This document shows positions 7,925 to 18,854 of a stretch of DNA of 64,000 bases, in pieces. The stretch spans positions 1 through 64,000 of the forward strand of contig UCKS01000025.1 of assembly GCA_900473045.1 (NCBI GenBank). The letters run 5' to 3'. Origin of the DNA: Hyphomicrobiales bacterium. Lineage in GTDB: Bacteria; Pseudomonadota; Alphaproteobacteria; Rhizobiales; Rhizobiaceae. Under the pieces are notes generated by a model. It ran no database searches, had not been told where the DNA came from, and saw only the letters and a program-made list of their open reading frames with translations. How positions within the stretch are numbered: the first letter of the stretch is position 1; every line of letters begins with the position of its first letter. The translations under genes and the position numbers were made by a program.

Positions 7925-8176
7925 TCAGTCCTGAACCGCAATCTCCGCTTCGGCAGCAGCCGCCAGAAAGGCCTTTCGCGCGTCTTCGGCCGGGCGTTTG
8001 CCTTCGACGACTTCAGCGCAGATTTCCAGCGCCCGGTCCAAAGCCGGTGCATCCTCCAGCGGCCAGTCTTCGATCATCGCCCAGGAGGCCTCGGTGGTAT
8101 TGGCGATCGTCACGTATTTGCCCGGGCCTTCCAGAGCGAGCGTCACAGGTTTCGTCCAGGGCTTTTGCATTGTCAT
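7925..8176 (-). CDS. DUF982-like small protein
   Basis: 83-residue protein matching the rhizobial DUF982 pattern: a short beta region (PVTLALEGPGKYVTIANTTEASWAMIEDWP) followed by a helix in which residues are discarded into KAFLAAAAEAE. DUF982 proteins are abundant in Rhizobiaceae and of unknown function. Start at ATG 8176; ATG 8170 is possible and better spaced from AAGG. A longer open frame to 8536 runs antisense-like through the neighbouring regulator and is not used. Confidence 0.7.
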   Translation of the reverse strand: MTMQKPWTKPVTLALEGPGKYVTIANTTEASWAMIEDWPLEDAPALDRALEICAEVVEGKRPAEDARKAFLAAAAEAEIAVQD

Positions 8177-8261
8177 GCCTTGCTCAAAATTCAGTCGGGG
8201 TTCGTACCATGAACGGGATGACGGCACGAGAGGAAAGCAGCGGCAACGGAGGCCGTACGGC

Positions 8262-8795
8262 TCAGCGCACCTGATCGAGCAGGCGCTTGCACTCCAGGAG
8301 ATCGTAAAGCGCTTCCTGCAGCAGGCCCCTGTCCTCCTTGCCAACCGATGTCTTGCCGACAGAAATTTCCGGCGTTTCATCATTGCCGCCGACGAAGGAG
8401 AAGAACCGCCGGCTGGCTGGCGCCTTGGCGCGACCGACGATCTGATCGTCGTCTGGATTGCCGAGCTTCGGCTGGACCTGTTCCTCGATATTGGCGGCAG
8501 CGAGCGCCTCGACGGTTGCCAGATCGCCGCTGGCAATCGCCGCGACGAACTTGTTGCCGTTCATCTTCAAAAGCTTTTGCACGCCCTTGATCGTATAGCC
8601 GTGATCATAAAGCAGATGGCGGATCCCCTTGAGAAGATCGACGTCTTCCGGGCGGTAATACCGCCGGCCTCCACCGCGCTTCATCGGCTTGATCTGCAGG
8701 AAGCGTGTTTCCCAGAACCTCAGCACATGCTGTGGCAGGTCGAGATCGTCAGCCACTTCACTGATGGTGCGAAACGCATCCGGGCTCTTGTCCAT
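8262..8795 (-). CDS. MerR-family transcriptional regulator
   Basis: 177-residue regulator with an N-terminal MerR winged helix: [22 protein letters not shown] (helix-turn-helix) and [22 protein letters not shown] (wing). The C-terminal half is not a metal-binding loop, so the signal is unknown. ATG 8795 is chosen because GGGGGA stands five bases upstream; longer starts at 8807 and 8837 lack this. It follows ihfA in the usual rhizobial plsX-fabH-ihfA-merR order. Confidence 0.88.
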   Translation of the reverse strand: MDKSPDAFRTISEVADDLDLPQHVLRFWETRFLQIKPMKRGGGRRYYRPEDVDLLKGIRHLLYDHGYTIKGVQKLLKMNGNKFVAAIASGDLATVEALAAANIEEQVQPKLGNPDDDQIVGRAKAPASRRFFSFVGGNDETPEISVGKTSVGKEDRGLLQEALYDLLECKRLLDQVR

Positions 8796-8948
8796 GTCTT
8801 CCCCCATTCCGCATCGAATATACGCGGCATTCGGCACGCGGCTTTAGCCGCGAGTCTCCATCGCGCATTTGCGGATGATTACACGAATCATGCGCATTTC
8901 AACGGCTTATGGACGTGTTTTCAACCACTTTAATGATGGGAGATGGAT

Positions 8949-9287
8949 TTAGGAGGCCGGGGATTGCGGTTTCAACTTGGCCTTGCGCTGCAGATGCGCC
9001 TTGAGGACGCGCTGCTTCAGCACGTTGGATGCCTTGAACGTCATGACACGCCGGGGAGAAATCGGCACTTCCTCACCGGTTTTCGGGTTTCGCCCGATGC
9101 GCTCATTCTTGTCTCTGACCTGAAACGTCGCGAAGGAGGAAAGCTTGACGCTTTCGCCGCGCACGATGGCATTACAGATTTCGTCGATCACGGTCTCGAC
9201 CAATTCTGCCGATTCCGTTCGGGAAAGACCAACCTTGCGAAAAACCGATTCGGCCAGGTCTGCTCGTGTTACCGTTTTTCCGCTCAT
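8949..9287 (-). CDS. ihfA: Integration host factor alpha subunit
   Basis: 112 residues, the size expected for IhfA. HU/IHF family features run throughout: [16 protein letters not shown] at the start, [21 protein letters not shown], and the DNA-minor-groove arm [22 protein letters not shown]. It would pair with IhfB, encoded elsewhere, and bend DNA in transcription and recombination. Position between fabH and merR is typical for the order. Confidence 0.93.
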   Translation of the reverse strand: MSGKTVTRADLAESVFRKVGLSRTESAELVETVIDEICNAIVRGESVKLSSFATFQVRDKNERIGRNPKTGEEVPISPRRVMTFKASNVLKQRVLKAHLQRKAKLKPQSPAS

Positions 9288-9381
9288 CTTCCCCCACCGA
9301 TTTTCTTGACATATCGATTAGCCCGGAAAGAGTATTGCCCTTGTCCATTCCGGTCAAGCGTCTGCACCATATCACATTTTT

Positions 9382-10353
9382 TTACCAGCGCAGCAGTACG
9401 GAACCCCAGGTGAAGCCGCCCCCCATCGCTTCGAGCAGGACGAGATCACCCTTTTTGATGCGTCCGTCGGATGCGGCGACATTCAGCGCCAACGGAATCG
9501 AGGCGGCCGAGGTATTGCCGTGAAGATCGACGGTAACCACCACCTTCTCAAGCGGAATGCCGAGTTTCTTGGCCGAACCGTCGATGATCCGGCGGTTGGC
9601 CTGGTGCGGCACCAGCCAGTCGAGATCGTCGGCGGTCGTGCCGGTCGCCTCGAATGCGGCCTCGATCACGTCGGTGATCATGCCGACCGCATGCTTGAAG
9701 ACCTCGCGGCCTTCCATGCGCAGATGGCCGACCGTGCCGGTGGTCGACGGCCCGCCGTCGACATAGAGCTTTTCCTTATGGGCACCATCGGAGCGCAACT
9801 GCGCCGTCAGGATGCCGCGATCGGCCGTGGTGCCTAAGCCTTCCTGGGCTTCCAGGATCAGCGCGCCGGCGCCGTCACCGAACAGCACGCAGGTCGTTCG
9901 GTCGTTCCAGTCGAGAATGCGCGAAAAGGTTTCGGCGCCGATGACCAGCACCCGCTTGGCAAGCCCGCCGCGAATATAGGCGTCCGCCGTTGTGACGGCG
10001 AAGATGAAGCCGGAACAGACCGCCTGCAAATCGAAGGCTGCACCATGGTGCATGCCGAGGCGGTTCTGGATGTTGACGGCAGTGGCGGGAAAGGTGTTGT
10101 CGGGTGTCGAGGTCGCCACGATGATGACGTCGATATCGGCCGGCGTCAGGCCGGCATTGGCGAGGGCCGCGCGCGCAGCCCCTTCACCGAGCGAGGCGGT
10201 GGTTTCCCCTTCGCCGGCAATATACCGCTGGCGAATACCGGTGCGCTGCACGATCCACTCGTCGGTCGTGTCGACCTTCTCCTCCATTTCGCGATTGGTC
10301 ATCACCCGCTGCGGGAGCGATGCCCCGAAACCGCGAACCACAGAACGGATCAT
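9382..10353 (-). CDS. fabH: 3-oxoacyl-ACP synthase III (KAS III)
   Basis: Starts fatty-acid synthesis by condensing acetyl-CoA with malonyl-ACP in the cytosol. 323 residues, usual for rhizobial FabH. Catalytic triad visible: Cys in [13 protein letters not shown], His in [11 protein letters not shown] and Asn in [10 protein letters not shown]. The ATG at 10353 gives the family length; a TTG at 10362 overlaps the end of plsX. It follows plsX closely, so the two are likely co-transcribed. Confidence 0.95.
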   Translation of the reverse strand: MIRSVVRGFGASLPQRVMTNREMEEKVDTTDEWIVQRTGIRQRYIAGEGETTASLGEGAARAALANAGLTPADIDVIIVATSTPDNTFPATAVNIQNRLGMHHGAAFDLQAVCSGFIFAVTTADAYIRGGLAKRVLVIGAETFSRILDWNDRTTCVLFGDGAGALILEAQEGLGTTADRGILTAQLRSDGAHKEKLYVDGGPSTTGTVGHLRMEGREVFKHAVGMITDVIEAAFEATGTTADDLDWLVPHQANRRIIDGSAKKLGIPLEKVVVTVDLHGNTSAASIPLALNVAASDGRIKKGDLVLLEAMGGGFTWGSVLLRW

Positions 10354-10358
10354 GCTTT

Positions 10359-11417
10359 TCAAACCTCGTCTGCCGTGCCGGTCGCGGCACCTTCGGAAGG
10401 GCGCGAGGCATGGTATTTTTGCAAATCGTTTTCGATCTTCGCCTTCAGCCCGTTGCGGACCATGTCGTAGCCGACATCGATGGCGGCGGCGAAACCTTCG
10501 GCGTCGGTCCCTCCATGACTCTTGATCACGACACCATTAAGGCCGAGGAAGACGCCGCCGTTCACCTTTCGCGGATCCATCTTCTCGCGCAGCCGGTCAA
10601 AAGCACCCTTGGCGAGGATGTAGCCGATCTTGGCCAGCAGCGTGCGCGACATGGCGGCACGTAGATATTCGGCGATCTGGCGGGCGGTCCCCTCGGCAGC
10701 CTTCAATGCGATATTACCGGAAAAACCTTCCGTCACCACCACATCGACAGTGCCGCGGCCGATATCGTCACCCTCGACGAAGCCGAAATAATCGATGCTG
10801 TCGATGCCCGCTTCACGCAACAGGCGTCCGGCTTCCTTGACCTGCTCCTGGCCCTTGATTTCCTCGACGCCGACATTCAGCAGGCCAAGCGTCGGCCGCT
10901 CGACCTCAAACAGCGCGCGTGCCATGGCGCCGCCCATCAGGGCAAAATCCATCAGCTGCTGTGCATCGGCGCCGATCGTCGCGCCGACGTCGAGCACGAT
11001 GCTCTCGCCCTTCAGCGTCGGCCAGATGGCCGCAATGGCGGGGCGCTGGATGCCTTGCATCATCCGCAGACAGAACACCGACATCGCCATCAGCGCTCCG
11101 GTATTGCCGGCCGAGACGACCACGTCGGCCTCGCCCTTGTTGACGGCTTCGATCGCCTGCCACATGCTGGCCTTACCGCGGCCGCGTCTGAGCGCCTGGC
11201 TCGGCTTCTCGTCCATGGCAATCGCCAGTTCGGACGCATGGAACGTGCAGTTTGCCTTGAGCTTCGGATATTTCTCCAGAAGAGGAGCACATTGGTCTTC
11301 AAGCCCGTAAAGGGCGAAACGGATATCGGGATGCCGTTCAAGCGCCTTGGCGGCGCCCGGAATGACGACCTGCGGACCGAAGTCGCCGCCCATCACATCT
11401 AGAGAAATTCTGACCAC
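10359..11417 (-). CDS. plsX: Phosphate acyltransferase PlsX
   Basis: Makes acyl-phosphate from acyl-ACP for phosphatidic acid synthesis. 352 residues with the family start [16 protein letters not shown] and the signature [17 protein letters not shown]. The frame is open to 11468, but GTG at 11417 begins the conserved region with AGGG five bases before it. It sits between the DUF177 gene and fabH, its usual neighbours. Confidence 0.94.
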   Translation of the reverse strand: MVRISLDVMGGDFGPQVVIPGAAKALERHPDIRFALYGLEDQCAPLLEKYPKLKANCTFHASELAIAMDEKPSQALRRGRGKASMWQAIEAVNKGEADVVVSAGNTGALMAMSVFCLRMMQGIQRPAIAAIWPTLKGESIVLDVGATIGADAQQLMDFALMGGAMARALFEVERPTLGLLNVGVEEIKGQEQVKEAGRLLREAGIDSIDYFGFVEGDDIGRGTVDVVVTEGFSGNIALKAAEGTARQIAEYLRAAMSRTLLAKIGYILAKGAFDRLREKMDPRKVNGGVFLGLNGVVIKSHGGTDAEGFAAAIDVGYDMVRNGLKAKIENDLQKYHASRPSEGAATGTADEV

Positions 11418-11621
11418 GCGTGCCCTATCCTTTTTTCCTGCCACACTGCATGTTTCGTCCCGGCACAATCAGTCTGGGCGATGGAGACACACGTGTTTTC
11501 ATAACGTTTGAGACGTAACGGCCCCACTCACGGGGCAAAACGGCCCAACGGGCTGGATTTCGGCCAAAATACCGTTTTTCGCTGATGTGACAACCGAATT
11601 GTGCCGCGCAAGGCTGTTCAC

Positions 11622-12173
11622 TCAGTCCTTTTTCCAATCCTTGAGGGCGGCGAATGGATTGGGGCGGACATCGTCTTTTTCGCTGCTTTCGATCCGCTCA
11701 CCGAAGCTTACTCCAGCTTTTCGCGGATAGGGATCGATGGCGAGTGCAGCATGTTCGGTAACGGTGACGCCGGCATCGATGGTGTCGCCGGTAAACATGT
11801 CCGGGAGATCGGGACCTTCCGGGTCGAGAATCATCTCGCCGCTGTCATTGGCGGCAATCCGCGCCAGCCGCGAGCCTTCCGGCACGAAGATCGCTTCGAC
11901 CGGTTCATCGATCTGCGATTCCACCGGATCGAGCGTCACCACGCAAGCCTGGACGATCCTGGCCTTCACCCAGCCCTTGATCTTGACGCCGTCCCTCTTC
12001 CAGCGGGCAACCTGCAACTCGGCTGCCAGCGACTTAACCTCAAGGACACCCCAGAGATCGCGCAGAGCCTTGCGCTCGGCCTCATTCGCCTCGAGGCGAA
12101 CCGTCACGGCATTGGCGGAAATATTGCCGACCTTGACCGGATAGGAAAATGCGGGTTTTTCGTCGTGGTTCAT
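11622..12173 (-). CDS. DUF177 / YceD-family protein
   Basis: 183 residues. YceD/DUF177 proteins are commonly encoded just before plsX-fabH and are linked to 23S rRNA or ribosome maturation in other bacteria and plastids. Family-like stretches: ARWKRDGVKIKGWVKARIVQ and QACVVTLDPVESQIDEPVEAIF, then the acidic tail segment. ATG 12173 with AAAGGA upstream is preferred to the frame start at 12206. Confidence 0.85.
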   Translation of the reverse strand: MNHDEKPAFSYPVKVGNISANAVTVRLEANEAERKALRDLWGVLEVKSLAAELQVARWKRDGVKIKGWVKARIVQACVVTLDPVESQIDEPVEAIFVPEGSRLARIAANDSGEMILDPEGPDLPDMFTGDTIDAGVTVTEHAALAIDPYPRKAGVSFGERIESSEKDDVRPNPFAALKDWKKD

Positions 12174-12231
12174 CGTCTGGTCCTTTCGGGCGGCGCTGCC
12201 GCCCAAGATAGTGCTGCCGGTCAGACCGATA

Positions 12232-12774
12232 TCAGGCGGCCGCGTGCGGCAGGTCGATCCGGCCGGTTTCTACGACATCCTCGCCTTGCAGCGCAAGCTG
12301 GGCTTCGGCAGCCAGCAGATAGTCGGCAAGCCCGAGCATCGACAGGGCCTGATCGTCGGTCTGCGGATGGAAATTACGTTTCAGTGCGGCGGCAAGTTCA
12401 TCGCGATCCCCGCGTTCAAGGGCTGCGGCATAACTTTCGAGCCGGCCATAGAACATCGAGGCCAGTTTCTTCATCCGCTTGGGCACGCTGACATCGCCGA
12501 CGCCGAGTTCGCGGATCGAATGATCGACGTCCTCGAAGAATGCATCGATGATCTCCTGGGCAATCTCCTGGCCGGCACGCTGTGAGTTGCGGGTGCGGCG
12601 GAAATAGAGGATCAGCGATGCCGACAGCATCTCGAAACGGCCCATCACGGTGTCCGGCACGTCAAGGTCGGTATAGAGATACGGACGGCGGGCGGCGGCG
12701 GTCAACAGCGCGTATTGGCGCTTAACAATGGCCACATTGCCGTTTTTTTTGCCAAACAGTCCGAATATCATCAT
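12232..12774 (-). CDS. Ubiquinol-cytochrome c chaperone family protein (CBP3-like)
   Basis: 180 residues matching the CBP3/UPF0174 family that assists cytochrome bc1 assembly. Seen: an N-terminal MIFGLFGKK, then helices with LYFRRTRNSQRAGQEIAQEI and VSVPKRMKKLASMFYGRLESY. Two adjacent ATGs (12774 and 12771) are equally possible; no strong ribosome site is visible. It is divergent from bamE and followed by the DUF177 gene on the same strand. Confidence 0.85.
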   Translation of the reverse strand: MMIFGLFGKKNGNVAIVKRQYALLTAAARRPYLYTDLDVPDTVMGRFEMLSASLILYFRRTRNSQRAGQEIAQEIIDAFFEDVDHSIRELGVGDVSVPKRMKKLASMFYGRLESYAAALERGDRDELAAALKRNFHPQTDDQALSMLGLADYLLAAEAQLALQGEDVVETGRIDLPHAAA

Positions 12775-12935
12775 AAAGCCCAAGTTTGCCTGCTTCAAAA
12801 TGCGCTAGCCCGCGCATCCTGTTATTGCATGATTGCCGAAGCTGGTTTACCGAAGCAGGCACGAAATGCAATGGCGCATCTGCCAGCGTTACCTTGGGGG
12901 AGATGTCGTTGACGAAACGGTATTTCAGGTCAGAC

Positions 12936-13424
12936 ATGAAATTTCTGAATAACGTCGCCTTTACATTGGCAATTTGCGTAACCACCCTTTCCGGCTGCAA
13001 GACAGCCGATATGCTGAACACCAGCGAAACCATCAATCAGGGCTATGTCGTCGATCAGGAGACATTGGCTCTGGCACCGGTCGGCTCCAGCCGCGAGCAG
13101 GTCCTTCTGTCTTTGGGAACACCTTCGACCACGGCAACGTTCGACAATGAGGTGTTCTACTACATTTCCCAGAAGCGTCAGCGCCCCGTCGCCTTCATGA
13201 AGGCAAAGCTGGTCGATCAGAGCGTGCTCGCCGTCTATTTCGACAAGGACGGCGTGGTTTCGCAGCTGGCGCACTACACGCTTCAGGACGGCAAGGTCTT
13301 CGACATGATTTCGCGCACCACGCAAACCGGCGGCAAGGAAATGACCTTCCTCGGTCAGCTGCTGTCCGGCAACGGTATCGGCAAGAGCATGGCGAAATCG
13401 GTACTGGGCAATTCCAGAAACTGA
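12936..13424 (+). CDS. bamE: Outer-membrane assembly lipoprotein BamE (SmpA/OmlA family)
   Basis: 162-residue lipoprotein of the BAM outer-membrane assembly machine. A signal peptide ends in the lipobox LSGC (residues ~18-21), so it is lipidated. The BamE fold follows: APVGSSREQVLLSLGTPS and FDNEVFYYISQK. The frame opens at 12786, but ATG 12936 gives the correct signal peptide. It is divergent from the CBP3-like gene. Confidence 0.88.
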   Translation: MKFLNNVAFTLAICVTTLSGCKTADMLNTSETINQGYVVDQETLALAPVGSSREQVLLSLGTPSTTATFDNEVFYYISQKRQRPVAFMKAKLVDQSVLAVYFDKDGVVSQLAHYTLQDGKVFDMISRTTQTGGKEMTFLGQLLSGNGIGKSMAKSVLGNSRN

Positions 13425-13446
13425 TCTGGACCATCGAAATTCCACA

Positions 13447-13483
13447 AAAAACCCGCCGGCGATCTATGCGCCGGCGGGTTTTT
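13447..13483. terminator. Bidirectional rho-independent terminator
   Basis: Strong GC-rich hairpin with AAACCCGCCGGC pairing with GCCGGCGGGTTT, and a T-run on both strands. It stands between the convergent bamE and hppA genes and serves both. Confidence 0.88.
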
Positions 13484-13545
13484 CTTTGTCGTTTTCTCCA
13501 TTACCCGCCGCACCGAAACAGTGCGGCGGCTTCGGTGTTTGATCA

Positions 13546-15684
13546 TTACCCTGCGAGAACGGCCAGGAGCAGCAGCGCTACGATGTTGGTGATCTTGATC
13601 GCCGGATTGACCGCAGGACCTGCGGTGTCCTTGTAGGGGTCGCCGACAGTATCGCCGGTGACGGAAGCCTTGTGGGCTTCCGAACCCTTCAGGTGGCGCG
13701 TGCCGTCCTTGTCGACGAAACCGTCTTCAAAGCTCTTCTTGGCATTGTCCCAGGCGCCGCCGCCCGAGGTCATCGAGATAGCGACGAAGATGCCGTTGAC
13801 GATGACACCGAGAAGCGAAGCGCCGAGTGCCGCAAAGGCGGATGCCTTGGAGCCGGAAATCAGCAGCACGCCGAAATAGACGACGATCGGTGCCAGCACC
13901 GGCAGCAGCGACGGCACGATCATTTCGCGGATCGCCGCCTTGGTCAGCATATCGACCGCACGGCCATAGTCCGGCCGGTCGGTACCGGCCATGATGCCCG
14001 GCTTTTCGCGGAACTGGCGGCGGACTTCCTCCACCACGGCACTGGCCGCACGGCCGACGGCCGTCATGGCGATACCGCCGAACAGGTAGGGGATGAGGCC
14101 GCCGAAGATCAGGCCGGCGACGACATAAGGGTTGGACAGATCAAACGAGATCGTTCCGACATCGGCGAAGTACGGGTACTTGTCGCCATTGGCGACGAAG
14201 TATTTCAGGTCGTTCGAGTAGGCCGCAAACAGCACCAGAGCGCCGAGACCGGCCGAACCGATGGCGTAGCCCTTGGTGACAGCCTTGGTGGTGTTGCCGA
14301 CCGCATCGAGCGCGTCGGTGGACTTGCGGACTTCCGGAGGAAGACCGGCCATTTCGGCGATACCGCCGGCATTGTCGGTGACCGGACCGAAGGCATCGAG
14401 CGCCACGATCATGCCGGCAATGCCGAGCATGGCGGTGACGGCAATCCCTGTGCCGAACAGACCTGCCAGCTGATAGGTCGAGATGATGCCGCCGACGATC
14501 ACAAGCGCTGGAAGCGCTGTGGATTCCAGCGACACGGCAAGGCCCTGGATGACGTTGGTGCCGTGGCCGCTGACGGAGGCCTGGGCGATGGAATTGACCG
14601 GACGCTTGTTGGTGCCAGTGTAGTATTCGGTGATCACCACGATCAAAGCGGTGACCACAAGGCCGAGAATGCCGCAGATGAACAGGTTGGTACCGGTGAT
14701 GTCCTTGCCTTCGACGGTGCCGATCGAGCCCCAGCCAATGGTCAATGACGTGGCGAGTCCGAGGCCGACGATCGACAACAGGCCGGTGACGATCAGGCCT
14801 TTGTAGAGCGCGCCCATGATCGAGCCGTTCGAGCCGAGCTTGACGAAGAAGGCACCGATGATCGAGGTGATGATGCAGGCGCCGCAGATGGCCAGCGGAT
14901 AGCTCATGACCAGACTGAGATTGGCACCGCCGGCAAAAAAGATCGCCGCCAGAACCATGGTGGCAACGATCGAGACGGCATAGGTCTCGAACAGGTCGGC
15001 CGCCATGCCGGCGCAGTCGCCAACATTGTCGCCGACATTGTCGGCGATGGTCGCCGGGTTGCGTGGATCGTCTTCCGGAATACCGGCTTCGACCTTGCCG
15101 ACGAGATCGCCGCCGACGTCTGCGCCCTTGGTGAAGATGCCGCCGCCGAGACGAGCAAAGATCGAGATCAGCGACGCCCCAAAGCCGAGCGACACCAGGG
15201 CGTCGATGACGTCACGCGAGCCTTCGGCAAGCCCAAGGCCGGCCGTCAGGATGAGGTAGTAGATGGTGACGCCGAGCAGGGCGAGGCCCGCAACCAGCAT
15301 GCCGGTGATCGCACCGGACTTGAAGGCGATATCGAGACCTGCCGCAAGACTGACGGAGGATGCCTGCGCTGTGCGAACGTTAGCGCGGACGGAAACATGC
15401 ATACCGATGAAACCGGCCGCACCCGACAGAACCGCGCCGATCAGGAAGCCGATGGCGGCTGTCACGGAGAGAAGAACCCAGGCACCGACAAAGACGACGG
15501 CACCGACGATGGCAATGGTCATATATTGACGTGTGAGATAGGCCTGCGCCCCCTCGCGTATGAAGCTTGCAATCTCTTGCATGCGGGCATTGCCCTGATC
15601 GGCAGACAGCACCGATCGCGTCGCCCAGATGGCATAAACCACCGAAAGCAACCCGCATGCGATAACGCCCAGAAGTATGGTCAT
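13546..15684 (-). CDS. hppA: Proton-pumping membrane pyrophosphatase, K+-independent type
   Basis: 712-residue integral membrane enzyme that uses pyrophosphate hydrolysis to pump protons. Signature motifs: [37 protein letters not shown] and the C-terminal [17 protein letters not shown]. The segment [19 protein letters not shown] has Lys and Thr at the positions that in K+-dependent enzymes are Ala and Ala/Gly, so the K+-independent class is expected. Many hydrophobic segments. GGAGG lies upstream of ATG 15684. Confidence 0.94.
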   Translation of the reverse strand: MTILLGVIACGLLSVVYAIWATRSVLSADQGNARMQEIASFIREGAQAYLTRQYMTIAIVGAVVFVGAWVLLSVTAAIGFLIGAVLSGAAGFIGMHVSVRANVRTAQASSVSLAAGLDIAFKSGAITGMLVAGLALLGVTIYYLILTAGLGLAEGSRDVIDALVSLGFGASLISIFARLGGGIFTKGADVGGDLVGKVEAGIPEDDPRNPATIADNVGDNVGDCAGMAADLFETYAVSIVATMVLAAIFFAGGANLSLVMSYPLAICGACIITSIIGAFFVKLGSNGSIMGALYKGLIVTGLLSIVGLGLATSLTIGWGSIGTVEGKDITGTNLFICGILGLVVTALIVVITEYYTGTNKRPVNSIAQASVSGHGTNVIQGLAVSLESTALPALVIVGGIISTYQLAGLFGTGIAVTAMLGIAGMIVALDAFGPVTDNAGGIAEMAGLPPEVRKSTDALDAVGNTTKAVTKGYAIGSAGLGALVLFAAYSNDLKYFVANGDKYPYFADVGTISFDLSNPYVVAGLIFGGLIPYLFGGIAMTAVGRAASAVVEEVRRQFREKPGIMAGTDRPDYGRAVDMLTKAAIREMIVPSLLPVLAPIVVYFGVLLISGSKASAFAALGASLLGVIVNGIFVAISMTSGGGAWDNAKKSFEDGFVDKDGTRHLKGSEAHKASVTGDTVGDPYKDTAGPAVNPAIKITNIVALLLLAVLAG

Positions 15685-15903
15685 TTCGCGATTTCCTCCG
15701 TTTAGCCTACGGGCTCACTCCGTTCCGCAGGCCCCCAAAAAGCGCAGCAGCCCAAGCCTCCTCTTCAAGCATGGGCCGCGTACGTGGCTGCAGAGTGCTG
15801 TGGCGAATCGGGATCGTCAAGCCGCGAAAACCGGAAAAACCCACGTTTTTCGGTATGTTGGCGGCAGCTTACAGCTGGGGAATACCACTTTCGGCGGTAA
15901 ATC

Positions 15904-17139
15904 TCAGACTGCCCGCCGCCTTTCGGCGACAAACAGCGAAATCAGCAGCAAAAGACAGAACACCGTCACCGGCCAGACGGCCGCGCTCAACATGTCCCAG
16001 CCATAGGCCGTCAGCACCTTGCCGGAGCCGAACGAGGCAAGCGCCACGGTGCTGAACAGGATGATGTCGTGGAACCCCTGCACCTTGTCGGCTTCCTGCG
16101 GCCGGTAGCTGGAGGCGACAATCGCGGTGGACCCGATGAAGCCGAAACTCCAGCCCGCCCCGAGCAGGATCAGTGCGCCCCAGAAATTCCACAGCGCAAT
16201 TCCCGCATGCGCCACCAGCGCGCACAGCATCAGGATGACCAGGCCGCAGGCAACCACCCGTTCCGCGCCAAAGCGGCTGACCAGCATGCCGGTGAAGAAG
16301 CTCGGGGCAAACATCGCCAGCACATGCCACTGGATGCCGAGCGTCGCCAAATCCTGCGAAAAGCCACAGCCGACGACCATGGCGATCGGTGCACCGGTCA
16401 TCATGAAGGTCATCAATGCGTAGGTGGAGATGCCGCAAACCATGCCGGTGAGGAAGCGCTGGGTCAGCACGATTTCCCGCAGCGGCCGGATGGGGCCAAC
16501 GGCGGCGGTGCCCGAAGCCGGACGCAGATCCGGCAGCCGCAGGAACGCCAGAATGGCGATGGCCGCGAGGCACGTGGGAACGAGCGCGATGAAGGCACCG
16601 GCAAAGAACACCGGTGCCAGCGCATCCTTGGTGAGGATGACCAGTTGCGGCCCGAGCACGGCGGACACCATGCCGCCGGCCAGTATCCAGGAAATCGCCC
16701 GGGGCTTGTAGAACCGCGGAGACGCATCGGCGGCGGCAAAGCGCAGTTTCTGGGTGAACCCGCCGGCGATGCCGGAAATGCACAGGCCGAGCGCAAACAG
16801 CCAGAAGTCGCTTTGAAACAAAGCATAGGCGGCAACCAGCCCGCCGCCCGCCCCCAGAAGGGCGCCGACCATGAAGGCAGCCTTGCGGCCGAGAAAACGG
16901 GACATGGCGGCGACGAAAACCGCGCCGAGGGCGACGCCGACATTGAAACCGGTAAGCGGTGCCGTCGCCAGCGACTTGTCGTCGCCAAGCAACTGATAAC
17001 CGGCGACGCCACCAACGGAAAAGACAATCGGGCCAATGGTGCCGAGAATGGCCTGGGCCGCCGTCAGCAGATAGACATTGCGGCGGGCGCCGGACAGTTC
17101 ATGATCCATGCCCTGCACATTGCCTGCCTGCGCCGTCAT
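15904..17139 (-). CDS. MFS transporter
   Basis: 411-residue major facilitator permease with about 12 hydrophobic segments. The loop between segments 2 and 3 reads MSRFLGRKAAFMVGALLGAGGG, the MFS motif A region. The substrate cannot be told. It follows nusB with a nine-base gap, so it may be on the ribH-nusB transcript, though it is not part of the usual core order. Confidence 0.85.
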   Translation of the reverse strand: MTAQAGNVQGMDHELSGARRNVYLLTAAQAILGTIGPIVFSVGGVAGYQLLGDDKSLATAPLTGFNVGVALGAVFVAAMSRFLGRKAAFMVGALLGAGGGLVAAYALFQSDFWLFALGLCISGIAGGFTQKLRFAAADASPRFYKPRAISWILAGGMVSAVLGPQLVILTKDALAPVFFAGAFIALVPTCLAAIAILAFLRLPDLRPASGTAAVGPIRPLREIVLTQRFLTGMVCGISTYALMTFMMTGAPIAMVVGCGFSQDLATLGIQWHVLAMFAPSFFTGMLVSRFGAERVVACGLVILMLCALVAHAGIALWNFWGALILLGAGWSFGFIGSTAIVASSYRPQEADKVQGFHDIILFSTVALASFGSGKVLTAYGWDMLSAAVWPVTVFCLLLLISLFVAERRRAV

Positions 17140-17148
17140 TGCGTGACC

Positions 17149-17643
17149 TTACTTCTTGACGTCGGTTCTGATCGTGCGGGCGATCCGGTCGAGTACAGCA
17201 TTGACCAGTTTCGGTTCGTCCTGTTCGAAGAAGGCCTTGGCGATCTCGACATATTCGGTGACGATCACGGCGACCGGAACATCCTTGCGTTCGCGCAATT
17301 CGAACGTGCCGGCGCGCAGGATGGCGCGAACGGTCGAATCGAGGCGCGATAGTGCCCAGTCGTCCTGCAGGGCCGTGCCGATCAGCGGATCGAGCAGGCG
17401 CTGGTCGCGCACGACGCCGGCAACGATCGAGCGAAACCACGAGGCATCCGCCTTCAGATAGGTATCGCCGTCGATTTCCTGGCCGAGCCGGTGCGTTTCG
17501 TATTCGGCGACGATCTCGAGCACGCCGGTGCCGCCGACATCCATCTGGTAGAGCGCCTGAACGGCGGCAAGACGGGCAGCGCCGCGCTGGTTTGCCTGCT
17601 TGATCGGCTGGTCGGCCGGTGGATTGGTAGGAGTGTCGCTCAC
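17149..17643 (-). CDS. nusB: Transcription antitermination protein NusB
   Basis: 164 residues; all-helical NusB acts with NusE/NusA at rRNA antitermination. Recognised by [21 protein letters not shown] and the later [35 protein letters not shown]. The proline-rich N-terminus (TNPPADQP) is a common rhizobial extension. The start overlaps the ribH stop as ATGA. Confidence 0.94.
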   Translation of the reverse strand: MSDTPTNPPADQPIKQANQRGAARLAAVQALYQMDVGGTGVLEIVAEYETHRLGQEIDGDTYLKADASWFRSIVAGVVRDQRLLDPLIGTALQDDWALSRLDSTVRAILRAGTFELRERKDVPVAVIVTEYVEIAKAFFEQDEPKLVNAVLDRIARTIRTDVKK

Positions 17644-18101
17644 TGTTCGCCGCCCAGCTTGATCTTCAGGTCGATCATGGTCAGCGCCGCACGGGCAGCA
17701 AAGCCGCCCTTGTCGCCTTCGCTCTTCCTGGCACGGGCCCAGGCCTGCGCGTCGTTTTCGACAGTCAGGATGCCGTTGCCGATGGCAAGGCTTTCGCTGA
17801 CGGCAAGATCCATCAGCGCGCGTGAGGATTCGTTCGAGACGATGTCGAAGTGGTAGGTCTCGCCACGGATGACCATGCCGAGCGCGACGAAACCGTCATA
17901 CTCGGTGGCGCCATTGTCGATACCGTCGAGCGCCATCGCGATCGCCGCCGGAATTTCCAGCGCGCCGGGAACGGTCACGACATCATAGGTCGCACCCGCA
18001 TCCTTGAGTGCCGATGTCGCGCCATCGAGCAACGCGTCAGCCATATCGTCATAGAAACGCGCTTCCACAATCAGGATATGTGGTTTTTCGGTATCGGACA
18101 T
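17640..18101 (-). CDS. ribH: 6,7-dimethyl-8-ribityllumazine synthase
   Basis: Penultimate enzyme of riboflavin synthesis. 153 residues. Motifs: [32 protein letters not shown] and the conserved [20 protein letters not shown], with the catalytic-site HFD. Coupled to nusB by four-base overlap. Its usual partner ribE lies 3.4 kb away here, split off by an insert. No FMN riboswitch was seen in the 200 bases upstream. Confidence 0.95.
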   Translation of the reverse strand: MSDTEKPHILIVEARFYDDMADALLDGATSALKDAGATYDVVTVPGALEIPAAIAMALDGIDNGATEYDGFVALGMVIRGETYHFDIVSNESSRALMDLAVSESLAIGNGILTVENDAQAWARARKSEGDKGGFAARAALTMIDLKIKLGGEQ

Positions 18102-18308
18102 TTGTCACCTGTCTGAAATTGGGGGGCCGGACATCTCCAGCGCAGGCGGCGGTCAAACCACGCTGGAGCCCGGTTGGCAAGCATTTTTCGCGTTTTGCAT
18201 GGAATTGGGGGGCCTTCGACCATCGCTCCATGCGGAACAGCTGAAATTGCCGCCATCTTTTCAATCCGATGGCGTCTCTATACAAGTTTCGCTGAGGTGG
18301 AGAAAAAC

Positions 18309-18812
18309 ATGACAAAAATAGAAAAACCCGTCGTCAGTCCAACCGAACTTGAGTTGGAGCACTGGCAGGAAGGCACATTCTTTGAATCCCGCGACGCGGC
18401 GTTCGGCGAACAACTCGGCCTCAAGGATCTCGGCGTCGGTTACGGCGAGGTTCCGCCGGGAAAATCCGGCTGCCCATTCCACAATCACCATATCGAGGAA
18501 GAGCTGTTTGTCATCTTAAGTGGCGAAGGCGACTACCGGTTCGGACCGGATCGATACCCCGTCAAACCAGGCGACGTGCTCGGCGCTCCCGCCGGTGGCC
18601 CGGAGACAGCCCACCATCTGATCAACACCGGTACCGTCCCCCTCACCTATCTGTCCATTTCAGCCAATGCGAAGGCCGAAATCGTCGAATATCCGGATTC
18701 GGGCAAGTTTCTCGCCAAGTCACGCGCAACCCCCGGCGGAAAACCTGTCTTCCGTTTTGTCGGACGCAAGCAAAGCGAAACTGATTATTGGGACGGCGAG
18801 CCGGGAATCTGA
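18309..18812 (+). CDS. Cupin-domain protein
   Basis: 167-residue single-cupin protein. The metal-site motif reads GCPFHNHHIEEELFVILSGEG (cupin 1: His, His, Glu) and the second motif PETAHHLINTGTVPL supplies the last His. Start ATG 18309 has GGTGGAG upstream; the frame is open from 18174. Likely a metal-dependent small-molecule or sugar-modifying enzyme, but the substrate is unknown. First gene of the accessory insert between ribH and ribE. Confidence 0.85.
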   Translation: MTKIEKPVVSPTELELEHWQEGTFFESRDAAFGEQLGLKDLGVGYGEVPPGKSGCPFHNHHIEEELFVILSGEGDYRFGPDRYPVKPGDVLGAPAGGPETAHHLINTGTVPLTYLSISANAKAEIVEYPDSGKFLAKSRATPGGKPVFRFVGRKQSETDYWDGEPGI

Positions 18813-18854
18813 TCGAATACCGCAATCATCATTTCAAACGGACTGAACAGCCTC

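Noticed and set aside
7925-8536. Long minus-strand frame covering the DUF982 gene
   Set aside because: Its upstream part lies over the MerR gene on the same strand in another frame and looks random; only the last 83 residues fit a family.
18102-18308. FMN riboswitch before ribH
   Set aside because: The conserved RFN blocks could not be found in the 200 bases upstream.
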